NCBI RefSeq assembly: GCF_029633865.1
Contig: NC_079217.1
Span: 52,700,479 to 52,764,478, forward strand
Origin: Lampris incognitus
Lineage: Eukaryota; Chordata; Actinopteri; Lampriformes; Lampridae
DNA: 64,000 nt
Direction of reading: 5' to 3'
The notes below the pieces were generated by a model. That model was not told the DNA's origin. It saw nothing but the letters and a program-made list of their open reading frames with translations, and searched no databases. A program made the translations under genes and the position numbers. Of the stretch, positions 45,632 to 55,059 are shown in pieces. The first letter of the stretch is position 1. Each line of letters opens with the position of its first letter.

Positions 45632-48211
45632 ATATGAGAAACAAAAGGGAAGTAAGTCTGACGCATGTTTTTTTTTGTGCAAATATTTAGTTTTCACATA
45701 TTTTTGATGTACATTCTTGTGGCACCCGGGTAGCGTAGCGGTCTATTCCGTTGCCTAGCAACACGGGGATCGCCGGTTCGAATCCCCGTGTTACCTCCGG
45801 CTTGGTCGGGCGTCCCTACAGACACAACTGGCCGTGTCTGCGGGTGGGAGGCCGGATGTGGGTATGTGTCCTGGTCGCCTACCTATGGGGGTGGGGGGGA
45901 TAGCTAGCGTGAGCCTCCCACGCGCTACATCTCCCTGGTGAAACTCCCCACTGTCAGGTGAAAAGAAGCGGCTGGCGACTCCACATGTATGGGAGGAGGC
46001 ATGTGGTAGTCTGCAGCCCTCCCCGGGTCGGTAGAGGGGTGGAGCAGCCACCGGGACGGCTCGGAAGAGGGGGTTAATTGGACAGTACAACTGGGGAGAA
46101 AAGGGGGAGGGGGGGAAATCAAAAAAAAAGAAAAAAAGAATAAGAATATTTAGGACTATGGCCACAGTTTACAAGGTAGTGGTGTTTTGTTTTTGTTTGT
46201 TTTTTGTTTTTTAATTTTCCTTGGACTTAGACTTTTCTAGCCACCAAGGCAGCTTTCCCGCCGCAGGGGGAATCTGTGACCGAGTGGCTACAAAGTGGCT
46301 ACAAAGTGGCTACAAAGAGACCAGCGCTAATCATTTCCCCTGGCCTGTCCTCCATACGCAGAGTGACGAGCTCTTCATTTCCCGGCTGTGCGTCAACTTC
46401 CTGCCCGGCCTCGTCGCCTCCCACCAGCTCCTCGTCTACACCACCGCCACAGAGTGCGACCCTCGCCATGGTTACACGTCGGCGAGGAGGCGGGGCTACG
46501 CCGAATCCCTCTGCCAGCAGCTGTATTCCGACCTCCTGGGCTTGATTGACAGCTCCATCACCTCGGAGAGCTCACAGCCTTCATCCGCAAGTCAAACGCC
46601 CTGCTTGGGCGCTTCGTTGGCCAGGGAGCAGGCTGAGCAGGCAGAGCTGTGCAGCATCCTGTCCCGTCTTTACCATGTCGTTCAGCCAGAGGAGGAACAG
46701 GTTATTATTATCATTATTATGTCTTCTCTTTTAACCTTATATAGATGACTTGTGAGGGCACAAAAGATCTGATTTTTTTCCCCCTAGTGGTGCATATGTG
46801 ATGGATTTGTCATTGTTTTCTTTACAGGGAAGAAACCACGCTGAGTCTGATTTTTCGTCAGCTAGACAGAAATCTAAAGACCACAGATGAATGAAAAGCA
46901 GAAATGTTTTTCCTGTGTTAAAGCCACCTATGCAGACAGGGGAGTTTTGTAGAAGTTAAGGGCCCCTGGCTGGTACCGGTACTGTGAAATGCAGCGGATA
47001 CGAGCCCACCTTTTGCTCTTTTTGTAGAAATTCCAGTAGGCTCATTCCGAAGCTGGTCTTATGTTATTTCTTGACGTTTCTCCCGTGCGGCTTTCTTCTT
47101 AGAGACCTGCTTGTTACTGGTTGTAGGTGAGAGCTTACGTGGAGCAGGCGGAGAGCCGGTGTCCCATGGTGGTGGCTGGGGGACCGTGCACGGGGAAAAC
47201 GGTGCTGCTCGCACACTGTGCTCAACAGGTAGGCTGATTGTGACTAGCGAAACTGAAACCCCGGTATCGTACACGCTTCAGCTCCTCCGACGTAGACATG
47301 TCCATCTAACAGTGTCTCTCCTTTGTCTTTACACGCACACCTTAAAGCTGTCCAGTGCATCACCTCATCGCTGTAAATCTTACCAACAGCCGTTATTCCA
47401 ACACACCATTACACCTCTCATTTTCCTCTTCAAAACATATGTGCAAGATTTCAGAGGATGAATGTGGACCTTTGCAAGATGCAACGCTAATGCAAAATGG
47501 AGTCATTCTTCTGTGAAACACGACTGAGGAGGTCCAAAATCAACAAAAATCCCCAACTCCTACCAGCAGCTTTAAGTTCCTAGATCAAACTGCATAGCTC
47601 CAACAATCAACCAACCAAATTAACACCCACTGAACACCAAATGTAGGTAAAATGTTACTGTGATGGATGAGTTAATGGGAGTCATCTGTCAGCGGGCAAA
47701 ATGGCAGGTTTTGATGTGAGGATGTGGCCCTCACTGTCCCAAGTACACTGATTTGTGAACGAACGACTCAAAATAAAGTTATAAAAGCCTAACAAGTCTG
47801 TGACAGGCTGTTGTACAGAAAGGTGGCTTGCACAGTTGAGTCAGACCATCTCTCTTCACTGTCCTCTCATTGCCAAACAACAGTGGAAAACAAAAAGAAC
47901 TGAAACTTTACTGTCCACTTATAATATGTAGCAACGCATTAGGCTGTCAGAAAGGACTATGAAAGGTCGAGGCACTGCAGGCTACAAGAGCTAACAGCAA
48001 AGGTTTTAATTAAAAACTCTAGATCTGATCAACTGTCTCTAGTATATAACTTTGTACTCGTTGAACTCAATGTAAACATGAAACTGCATGGGAAGAATAT
48101 TTGTAATGAAACAAGACATGCAAAGTTTAATGTCTGGCCGGTTATATTTTCTTCTTCACTAGCCCTTGGCAGGTGAACCCAATGGTTCATTTTGAACTCT
48201 GCCAACAGTAC

Positions 48212-48243
<32 letters not shown>

Positions 48244-51200
48244 TCATTGAAATGGGACCACTGTGTGTTATCTTTCCTTCTCCACAGATAAAGTCGTGGC
48301 TTGCTGACAGTGATCCCGTGGTGATCCCTTATTTTTTCAACCTGTCCATCAACCCCACCTTAAAGCACCTGCTTTCCAGTCTGTGTTATCAAATAGCTCA
48401 TGGCTATAGCGAAAGCTCTGATCCAAGCCCCAAGCCTGACTCAAAGCCCTTTCTTCACCCCAAGCTCCAATCTAGCCATACCTCTACTTTCAGTGGTCAC
48501 CCCTGTGAGCCTCACTTTTACCTTGGCTCTGCACCTCCCCTGGATCCTCATCATGAACTTGGTACTGAAGGGCATCATCCACAGGTTAATCCTTGCCTTA
48601 CTACTGTACGTAACCCTGATCCCGGAGACCTCTGTCCTAACCCCGACGCAAAACTCAGACCTGCTGACCATAAACCCTCTATCACAGACCACGATTTTAA
48701 ATCTCACCTCACTTTCACTCAGCTTAAAGAGCGTCTGTCCTCCCTCCTCTTCCATTTTCCATCTACCAAACGTCCCGTAGTATTAATGCTGGATGGCATA
48801 GACCAGACTGACGAAAACCATGCATGCCCAATCATCCAATGTCTCCCCTCCCCCCTCCCTCCCAGTGTCAAACTCATCCTTGCAGTCTCTACAAACCAAG
48901 TCCACATCCTACAAGCCATTAAACTACATTACCCACAATGCAACACGCCCCCCTATATGGCTGGGGGGAAAGTGGGTGTGGAGAAAAAGGTGGGCGAGCG
49001 GTTGGCATCAGACCAGGCGGAGAGGGCAGATTGTGTGTATGTGGAACTAAAGGCTACGGACAGGAAAACGCGTGTGAGGATGGTAGCGTCTCTGCTGAAC
49101 AGTGCTGGGAGGAGGGTCACATCTGGACAACAGGCAATACTGAACCAGGCTCTGACATCGTGTTCTCTGATGCTCTACGCTCGGCTCCTGCACATACACG
49201 CCCTGCTCTGGAGTTCAGGTATAAACACAGTAAAAGAAAAACAACATAATATATTGATACTTAATAAGGTTACCCCCATTACGCTATTTTATAGCATAGT
49301 TCTGTTTATCATTTAGTTGCAAAAGGTAACGGCCGAGCTATGTTTCTTTGACATTGAAACAGCTCATTGTCATACATGTATGATTTGCTTTGGTACTGTC
49401 CAGTCTATTCTGTTGCCTACCAACACGGGAATCGCTGGTTCGAATCCCCGTGTTGCCTCCGGCTTAGTCGGGCGCCCCTACAGACACAATTGGCCGTGTC
49501 TGCGGGTGGGAAGCCGGATGTGGGTATGTGTCCTGGTCGCCGCACTAGCACCTCCTCTGGTCGTTCGGGGCGCCTGTTCACGGGGGAGGGGGAACTGGGG
49601 GGAATAGCATGATCCTCCCACGCGCTACACCCCCCTAGGGAAACTCCTCACTGTCAGGTGAAAAGAAGCGGTTGGTGACTCCACATGTATGTGGTAGTCT
49701 GCAGCCCTCCCCGGATCGGCAGAGGGGGTGGAGCAGCGACCGGGACGGCTTGGAGAGTGGGGGTAATTGGCCAGATACAATTGGGGAGAAATATTTTGAT
49801 TCAGATCATACAGATGATCCCATGAAAACACTAGAAAATTCCCACCACACCTCTTTTCTGTTTCCTTCCTCTCACATCAGATTCAGAGGTAACTGAATCT
49901 TTGCTCCCTGATGGTGTCCATTCATCCATTTCTGCTCTGCTGGATCACTTGGAAGAGAAACACAGCTCCTCTCTGGTGTGTCGCTCCTTATCTTACATCA
50001 CCCTCTCCAGGACCGGGCTCACAGAGGCCGAGCTCACAGACCTCCTGTCCAGTGATGACAAGGTGCTGGTTGAATGTACTGAGCAAGGTGAAGCCCCCCT
50101 ACTCAAAACGAGGGTTCTGCAAGTGGATGTTGAAAGACTTCTGCTAGATTTGAGGCAGTTTCTGGTCAGGAGGAAGGTTGCAGGGACACAGGTCCTGTTC
50201 TGGATAAGCAGGCATTTTGGGCTTGTGGTGGGTAAGAGGTATTTAGGCACTCAAAAGGTGAGGAAGGAGATTCATTCATTATTGGCTGACTATTTCAGTG
50301 GGCAGCGGGGGTACGGAAGAGTTAAATCACTCGACACCACCAACGAATCAGGGCTCAACAACACTACTACAACTGTCTCTGCCACCGACCAGCCCTTTGT
50401 CTTTAAACCTCTCTCTTCATCTCCCTCTTCCAAGGGGATAGGTCTAGTAAATTTAAGGAAGATACTAGAACTGCCCCATCACTTGAGAAAGAGTGAGAGG
50501 TGGGAGGAGTTGGAGCGTGAGGTGATGATGTCACTTGGTTTTCACCAGGCTATGGTTCGGGCAGATCTCTTGGGTGATCTGGTAACTATGCTGGAGGGAG
50601 AGAGTGGTTTGCCACAGGCGTCCTTACCCAGGGAAGGCATGCTCTTGGCAAGCATATTGAAATCCTCTGCATGCTTACTCCAGAGCTTGCCCCTGGAGCT
50701 GTCAATGGTGATGGAGACTAGGCTTCTCCCTTACCTGGGAGTCTACCCTGAACTGGGGGGCTATGCTAGAGATATTTGGCAGGAGAGGAGGAAAAGAGGC
50801 TGTGGGGTAGGGGTGGCGCTTCACCCAGCTCCCACTGATGTTCCCTCCTTTCACAGTTCACTAAGCACAGCCAGAGCCGGGGAGAGTGTCCTCGTCGAAG
50901 CAGCTGTGACAGAGTGTGGTACTGTAGTTGGGGTTATGGATGATGGCTCTGCATGGATATGGAAAGTCCCATGGAGCGAGGGAGTGGAACTGTCATTAAG
51001 GGGTGAACAGAGCAAACTAAAGTTTGTTGGAGTCAAAAGTAGCAGTCGATTTATCCTGCTTCCTACACATTGCTACAAGCTTCTCCTATGGGACGCGGAA
51101 GGCCCAGAGATGCTTCTGGTCTTAGAGGAACCACTTAGAACAGAACTGGGGCTAAATGTTACTGAGGGCTTTGTGGTGAGTCAGGGAAAGTTATGCATAT

Positions 51201-53068
51201 GGTGGAAAGGGAAGAACTCGGTGAGTGTGTTTGATATCTCCAACAACGAGTCCCTGACTCATTTCCAGTGTCCAAGTTCTGTGACCTGTCTGGTTTGGTC
51301 CTCGGATGCCTGTTACATATTCTGCGGCCAGGAAAAAGGCAAGGTGTCCATATTTGACATGAACACTAACAACTTCATCGGTGTCTGTTCAAACCCAAAT
51401 CAGAATGCTATTCTGTCAGTTATTGTCTGTGAGGAAAAGTGGGAAATGGCATGTCTTGACACCACAGGGACTATTACACTTTGGAACATAGAGGCCAAAA
51501 TACAACCTGTTCTTTTAAAGGAGTGTTTTGGTGGGAGCAATACCACTAAGATCTTCAATACAGATTACTCAGAAGAACTGTGCACCTTATTGGTATGTGA
51601 AGCCCACCAGGTCACATTATGGGATACATGTGAATGGGTACTATGGGGCCAGTTTTTGGCACCGCAAGGGCGGGCTTTCATTCATGCTGTGCTTGCCGAG
51701 GAAGGCCACCTCTTTCTGGCTTTGTTAGAATCCTGTCCCCTAGTCTTTGTGTGGCGAATCAGCACTGGGGAGTGTGTTCTTTCCCTAGACACAGGCGCCA
51801 ACACACTACTACTTACACTTATCAAAGCAGCGTCAAATCTGATATCTGTGGCTCAAAATGGATGTCTCACAATGTGGGACTCCAAGCTGTTATATGCAGC
51901 AGGTTTGGCCTCCAAAATGGGGTCTGGGGTGAAGGATGTAGTAGTTGAACTGATGGACAAGCATTTTTACACGACTGATGGTTCAGAGACAGTGTGGGGG
52001 TGGAACTTAGAAACAGGGATTTCATGTTCCAACTTCCTGCACGACTGTCCCGTTGAAAAACTTTGCCTCTCTCCTGATAAAAAACATCTTCTGACGCTGT
52101 CAGGAGGGGATATTTATCTTTGGCAGACGGAAACAGGGCAGAACACCCAGCGTATTAGTGGTAGCAGAGCCACAGACATCTTGATAACCCTAAATGGTCA
52201 TTTTGGGGTAAGTCTTTCTGAAAGGGCGCTCTCACGGGTTTGGAAGCTTGCAAATGGAGTTATAGTGTGTAACATACATCTTTACCTAACTAATGCCCAG
52301 GTGTCACCTGAGAGCACTTACCTTATAGGCTGTTATCAGGGAGACCTGTTAGCTGTTGGCTTGTGGTCAGGTTATGTCAGCAAGCGCTTCTCTTGCACTG
52401 AGTGCTCTGAGCACATTCTGGCATTCCACACACTTCCAGAACAACCAGAGTTTGTAATGGTGATGGATGCCTCTGGGACAATATTCACGTGGAAAGTGGC
52501 AGAGGAGACAGTGTGCAGGCAATTTCAGCTTCCCTCTTGTTTCCAGTACCAGCTGCAAATCCTCCAAATGTCCTCAAATGGGAACTTTGTGCTCCTCTCT
52601 ACGGATGATGAAGTCATAACAATCCTGGACCTATTTCGGGCCAGGTTGTGTTTGGTCAAAGTTGAGGGTGCTGTCTTTAAAGCCGGCTTAGACAAATGTG
52701 GATGCTATGCTGCCTACATATCCCATCCCCCTGCTCAGGGGAACTGCTGTCTCTGCAACTTGCATGGCAAATGTGTCCTCACAGTGGTGCGACTTGCAGA
52801 TGGGTTAATAGTAGGAAGGTTGCGTCTGTGTAAGACGCCTTTGACTCTGGTTATGCACGATCAGCCGTGTGTTTTCGTAGGATTCAAGGATGGATCTGTG
52901 GGAGTATATTCCATTTTAGACGTCACGATGAATGATGGAGAGTTCATTAAGAGCAGGGAAAATCTCATCAGTCAGCAGCAGCAATGCCCATGTGACAAAA
53001 CACTGGTCAGATGGTTACCTTTAACAGTCCCTAATATTACATGGCCTGACACTCTTGACATAATTTAG
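36329..53068 (+). CDS. nwd2-like: NACHT and WD repeat domain-containing protein 2-like
   Basis: A complete STAND-type P-loop NTPase gene. Ten exons join in one frame: 36329-36401, 36908-36996, 38680-38787, 43830-44027, 44669-44807, 44998-45152, 46362-46700, 47127-47228, 48288-49218, 49881-53068, giving 5322 nt and 1773 residues, close to human NWD2 (about 1740). Order: N-terminal NWD module (1-155), helical region (157-367), NACHT with Walker A GGPCTGKT (385-392) and Walker B LMLDGIDQ (about 567-574), winged-helix-like region (700-900), WD-repeat half (about 1035-1725). Similarity to remembered human NWD2 runs the whole length but seems only moderate, so I call it NWD2-like. Such proteins are thought to oligomerise on nucleotide binding with the WD half sensing a ligand; the ligand is unknown. 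An in-frame TAA upstream fixes the first ATG. Confidence 0.9.
36522..36558. repeat. (AT)n microsatellite
   Basis: About 18 AT units in nwd2-like intron 1. Confidence 0.93.
36640..36900. repeat. GT/CG-rich minisatellite, Z-DNA-prone
   Basis: Degenerate tandem copies of a unit like gttctcacgtgtgtgtatgt, including a (CG)n core tcgcgcgcgcgcgcat near 36702-36717. Alternating purine-pyrimidine throughout; it runs directly into the acceptor of nwd2-like exon 2. Confidence 0.85.
36908..38787 (+). CDS. nwd2-like: nwd2-like exons 2 and 3 (N-terminal module)
   Basis: Exon 36908-36996 encodes AVERRALRETVFPRLREHC and 38680-38787 encodes QQLMQECRESSAGPFFI, matching the start of the NWD/TEP1-type N-terminal module (AERQALRENVYPKLREFC and TSAGPCF in NWD2). 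Exon 2 follows a GT-rich tract ending tgtgtag; exon 3 has acceptor ttcctatag. The intron between them carries the 497-bp fold-back element. The intron after exon 3 is 5 kb of nested repeats. Confidence 0.88.
37562..37628. repeat. (CCATGT)n followed by (GT)n
   Basis: Six hexanucleotide units of tgtcca type passing into about 15 GT units and a short (GA) run. Confidence 0.9.
37683..38179. mobile_element. 497-bp fold-back element with internal tandem repeats
   Basis: The left end TGAGGTGCCATTTAGGCCAT returns inverted at the right end (ATGGCCTAAACGGCACCTCA), and inverted similarity covers almost the whole element. Each arm is built of degenerate units of about 45 bp (aagcttgcacatacactact). It is flanked by TA on both sides (37681-37682, 38180-38181), the Tc1/mariner target. 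No coding capacity. Confidence 0.8.
38801..39058. repeat. LTR-like direct repeat, left copy
   Basis: About 258 bp starting TGTAGCCGAGGGTTTGTAGA and ending AATAGGTTACA, with tataaaataac inside. Repeated at 40030-40283 with roughly 90% identity. It starts 13 bp after the end of nwd2-like exon 3. Confidence 0.8.
39792..39926 (-). mobile_element. TG...CA mini-element with tRNA-like core, type B, copy 2
   Basis: 135 bp, TGTAACCGGTT at one end and TTTACA at the other. The tRNA-like core on the - strand has A-box TAGCCGAGCGG and B-box-like GTATCGGATCC. Nearly identical in length and sequence to 61315-61449. Flanks do not match (CTGG and GTCG). It lies between the two LTR-like repeats. Confidence 0.8.
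40030..40283. repeat. LTR-like direct repeat, right copy
   Basis: Second copy of 38801-39058 with the same TG...CA ends. A further similar block follows each copy (39425-39480 and 40485-40560, ctccgggcagg...ctgggcccacagga), so the repeated unit may be longer than the LTR-like part. No primer-binding site or coding sequence seen between them; flanks TCAG and ATAG are not a clean duplication. Confidence 0.75.
41029..41596. mobile_element. 568-bp TIR element built of GATAATGTAATAA motifs
   Basis: Terminal inverted repeats of about 136 bp (41029-41164 and 41462-41596, about 90% identical by eye) start TGTAGAACCTGATAATG. It is flanked by a perfect 5-bp duplication ATCCT (41024-41028 and 41597-41601). 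Each arm has about six copies of GATAATGTAATAA at irregular spacing. No ORF, so non-autonomous; superfamily not assigned. Confidence 0.9.
41752..41908 (-). mobile_element. TG...CA mini-element with tRNA-like core, type A, copy 2
   Basis: 157 bp. + strand ends TGTAGCG...CGTTACA, flanked by a perfect 4-bp duplication ATAT (41748-41751, 41909-41912). The core on the - strand has A-box-like TAGTCTAGCGG and B-box-like GGTTCGCTTCC. Confidence 0.85.
42904..43036 (-). mobile_element. TG...CA mini-element with tRNA-like core, type A, copy 3
   Basis: 133 bp. + strand ends TGCAGCG...CGTTACA, flanked by a perfect 4-bp duplication ACTT (42900-42903, 43037-43040). The core on the - strand has TAGTCGACTGG and GGATTCGCATCC. 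Confidence 0.85.
43204..43443 (+). mobile_element. Possible LINE ORF2 C-terminal fragment
   Basis: The + strand reads KLSWTSRFRDSFCLRAMRLL and stops, resembling the F..SF.P.A...LN ending of CR1/L2-type ORF2 proteins. The remainder is not recognisable. Weak evidence. Confidence 0.35.
43830..44027 (+). CDS. nwd2-like: nwd2-like exon 4
   Basis: Sixty-six codons, phase 0, from ALVGHRYG to THAHRPQ. The acceptor ctgcag at 43824-43829 was chosen over earlier open sequence because it joins FFI to ALVGHRYG with no gap relative to NWD2 (CFVGLLGEKYG). It also contains YVRDENTVPPSYRL, matching YCRDENSVPAAYYL of NWD2. The donor GTGATC is weak. Confidence 0.87.
44669..46700 (+). CDS. nwd2-like: nwd2-like exons 5-7 (helical region before NACHT)
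   Basis: Exons 44669-44807, 44998-45152 and 46362-46700. They encode EELRRMFQTAEGLCEQEK, then FALEDQSAEDIRRCLVYVHK, then LPGLVASHQLLVYTTATECD and a Gln/Ala-rich helix ending HVVQPEEEQ. Each aligns with NWD2 between the N-terminal module and the P-loop. The exon 5 acceptor is a tandem cagcag (44669-44671), so one Gln may be optional. The exon 7 donor GTTATT is weak. A SINE (45721-46139) sits in the intron before exon 7. Confidence 0.85.
45721..46139 (+). mobile_element. tRNA-derived SINE (family 1), near full length
   Basis: The best-preserved head of the family: A-box-like tagcgtagcgg and perfect B box ggttcgaatcc (45775-45785), then the family body with a short internal deletion near 45880, and an A-rich tail. 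Confidence 0.92.
47127..47228 (+). CDS. nwd2-like: nwd2-like exon 8 with the Walker A P-loop
   Basis: Thirty-four codons from VRAYVEQAES to LLAHCAQQ with the Walker A motif GGPCTGKT, the same as in NWD2. This is the nucleotide-phosphate binding loop of the NACHT domain, with Lys and Thr intact, so ATPase or nucleotide-switch function is plausible. Acceptor ggttgtag, donor GTAGGC. Confidence 0.9.
47229..48287 (+). other. nwd2-like intron 8 without recognised elements
   Basis: About 1.06 kb with no ORF or repeat that I can name, except a (GAT)10 run at 48213-48242 shortly before the acceptor. Confidence 0.6.
48288..49218 (+). CDS. nwd2-like: nwd2-like exon 9 (rest of NACHT)
   Basis: A 931-nt exon (310 codons plus one base), acceptor tctccacag, donor GTATAA. 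It begins with the strand after the P-loop (DPVVIPYFFNLS), contains Walker B LMLDGIDQ and ends near RVTSGQQAILNQALTSCSL, matching KVTSGQQIYVNNALSKCTL of NWD2. Residues about 444-539 (48414-48701) form a Pro/His/Asp/Ser-rich, apparently disordered insert with degenerate repeats such as NPDPGDLCPNPDAKL, not present in the remembered NWD2. Confidence 0.88.
49403..49792 (+). mobile_element. tRNA-derived SINE (family 1), 5'-truncated
   Basis: Begins within the tRNA-like head (gtctattctgttgcc), keeps the B box ggttcgaatcc and the full body, and ends ttggggagaaatatt. It lies in nwd2-like intron 9. Confidence 0.9.
49881..53068 (+). CDS. nwd2-like: nwd2-like exon 10 (winged-helix-like region and WD repeats)
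   Basis: A single 3188-nt terminal exon with 1061 codons and TAG. The first part (SLSYITLSRTGLTEAELTDL) matches the SRALGYITMAKMGLSEMELEDV region of NWD2. From about residue 1035 it carries at least a dozen WD-repeat strand ends: SAWIWKV, LLLWDAE, SVFDIS, SIFDMN, ITLWNIE, VTLWDT, LVFVWRIS, LTMWDSK, IYLWQTE, SRVWKLA, IFTWKV, ITILDLF, VGVYSIL. Two seven-bladed propellers would fit. No stop or frameshift interrupts it. The acceptor is tcacatcag at 49872-49880. Confidence 0.93.
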
Positions 53069-53145
53069 GGTGAGATTTTTTGCATGTATACAAAATGTAT
53101 ACTCTATTTGAATGGACCTAAGGTAGAGATCGAGAGAGATGTAGT

Positions 53146-53225
53146 ATGATACGTGGCAGAGATTATGAGCAGGATTCAAACCCATGATGTCTCTGAGGTT
53201 TGCTTTACAAACTGAGCCACAGAGA
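53146..53225 (-). repeat. tRNA-like SINE-head relic
   Basis: The - strand reads TGGCTCAGTTTG (A-box-like) and GGTTTGAATCC (B-box-like) about 33 nt apart. The stems do not close into a standard cloverleaf, so this is a tRNA-derived relic rather than a tRNA gene. Confidence 0.45.
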
Positions 53226-53268
53226 CTGGCACCCATTCAAGAACAAATTACTTTACTAGTACATAATC

Positions 53269-53729
53269 GGTAACACTTTAGTATGGGGAACGTAGTCACC
53301 ATTAATTAGGTGCTTATTAGCATGCAAATTAGCAACATATTGGCTCTTAATTGGTTATTATTACGTACTCATTAATGCCTTATTCTGCATGGCCTTATTA
53401 TACAACCAGTAAGCCATTAACTATGAGTTTTCCCTCTATAACCTCAGAAGTATTGCTTATTAGTAGTACCATCTCAATATGCTTTGCTTAGTATGGACTT
53501 TATAAGGTGGTAGTACCACAAGAAGAGTTATTCTCCCTTACTAACACTTAATGAATATGGTCTGTTCTTACATAACAAAACACAAAACTACAAGTGTTCA
53601 TAGTGTTAAATTACTGTAAATTAAGTTTTTGTTACTTAGAATATGTTCCCCATACTAAAGTGACATCTTGATCATTACTAATTCACTAGTAATTAAGTTT
53701 TTTTATGTTCCCCATACTAAAGTGTTACC
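53269..53729. mobile_element. hAT-type MITE, 461 bp, intact 8-bp target duplication
   Basis: Inverted ends GGTAACACTTTAGTATGGGG and its reverse complement, with a perfect 8-bp duplication ACATAATC (53261-53268, 53730-53737) as made by hAT transposases. The right-end motif ATGTTCCCCATACTAAAGTG occurs twice (about 53645 and 53706), a 60-bp internal duplication. No ORF. Confidence 0.92.
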
Positions 53730-53737
53730 ACATAATC

Positions 53738-54400
53738 TTATCATCTGTGGACACACCAGCAGTAGACCTACCCATGACCCACTCTGGACACCTCCCCACA
53801 GTTTAAGAAAAACTGGTTAGGAGAAGACCTGAAAGGATGCTACCAGCCAGGGATCATATCATTTTATTTACTTTGATTTACATAGAGTTAACTGGTTCGG
53901 CATTTAGCATAATCATGGAGATACTCCTCACAATACCTTTCAGCATGGTAATATTTTTAGTTTAATTTCTGGGATAAATCTTATGTTGAGCTACATGTAT
54001 TATGTCTGTGTATTCTTGAAACATAAACTAAGCATCCATCCATAATCCAAACCGCTTATCCTGCTCTCAATATTTTATCATTATGAATTAGTATATCATA
54101 GTTATTTCCTGCTGTAAAAAATCTACATATCTGATTTCCAGCACTGCCATGTTTTATACGCTCTTAGGTAGTTCAGCATTAACTGTAAGTTTGATATGAT
54201 CTATGAGTCAATATGGACTATTCTCCCACAGAGCCAGGGACATGACAAACTGTAAGGGCTTGTCCTGTCTGTTAACGTTTACTACAAAGCCCGGCACTTT
54301 GCTGCACTTATAAATTGTTGCACAAAATTAGTAGTGTTCATCGTCACACTCGAAAAAAATGTTGTGTTAAACAATTCATTGACTGTCTGTAAGCATGCTC
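53738..54400. other. Downstream flank of nwd2-like, little recognisable
   Basis: AT-rich DNA with a 35-bp relic of the family 2 SINE tail near 54032-54067 (catccataatccaaaccgct). No poly(A) signal AATAAA is visible between the nwd2-like stop and here. Confidence 0.45.
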
Positions 54401-55013
54401 CCTAATCCAGGTAAGAAAAGCAAAGAAAGTTGCATCAGTTCATCCGGATACATTTACTGAGAGAGAGAAACGTTTTGACCATACGTTTCATCACTCGTCC
54501 AAGAGATGCAGTCTCATCTGACTGCAGGTGTCCCACCCTTACGAACAATACAGCTGCATGACGGCCGAAACCAACGGTCAGTTTCATATGCAATATGGGT
54601 GAGAGTGACCATTAACTAGAGTTACAATGGTACTATTCACAGAGGATTTGGGAATAGTTGCATTGCATTGTAAGATGGTGACAGGTGTACTCTTACCCCC
54701 CCCCCTTGGTTCAGGGTTGGTCGTTCTCTCTTCACATAGCTGGCCTGTTTGACTTCCCATTCAAACCAGCCTTCCTCCCTATCAAGGATGTGCACATCCT
54801 CATCCTTGAACGAGTGGCCACTGGCCTGTAGATGGTGTAGACTGCGGAGTCCTGCGCTGACATGTTAGCTCTCCTGTGTTGTGCCATCCTCTCGGCCAAC
54901 GCCTGAAAGTCAAACCTTAAGTACTTAAGTAAACAGACCCTGGCCAAGAGGATGGCACAACCCAGAAGAGCAAAGCCTGTAACAAATGTGATGATTTTAT
55001 TGGCACAATACAT
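54400..55013 (-). mobile_element. Penelope-like element 3' fragment
   Basis: The - strand encodes a decayed GIY-YIG-type C-terminus (ERMAQHRRANMSAQDSAVYT, then HSFKDEDVHILDREEGWFEW and VKQASYVKRERPTLNQ), typical of fish Penelope-like elements. The 3' region includes the characteristic gagagagaaacgttt and catcactcgtccaag. The RT domain is missing. Confidence 0.65.
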
Positions 55014-55059
55014 CTTTCATAAAATGTAAATTATTTTTAAACTAAATCCCCATTTACTG

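Noticed and set aside
49901..53068. Treating this as a stand-alone intronless gene starting at 49901
   Set aside because: The frame opens upstream to a good acceptor at 49880 and joins exon 9 in phase, aligning with NWD2 across the junction.
53521..53729. Poly(A) or regulatory region of nwd2-like
   Set aside because: Repeated ATGTTCCCCATACTAAAGTG motifs are the end of the hAT MITE.
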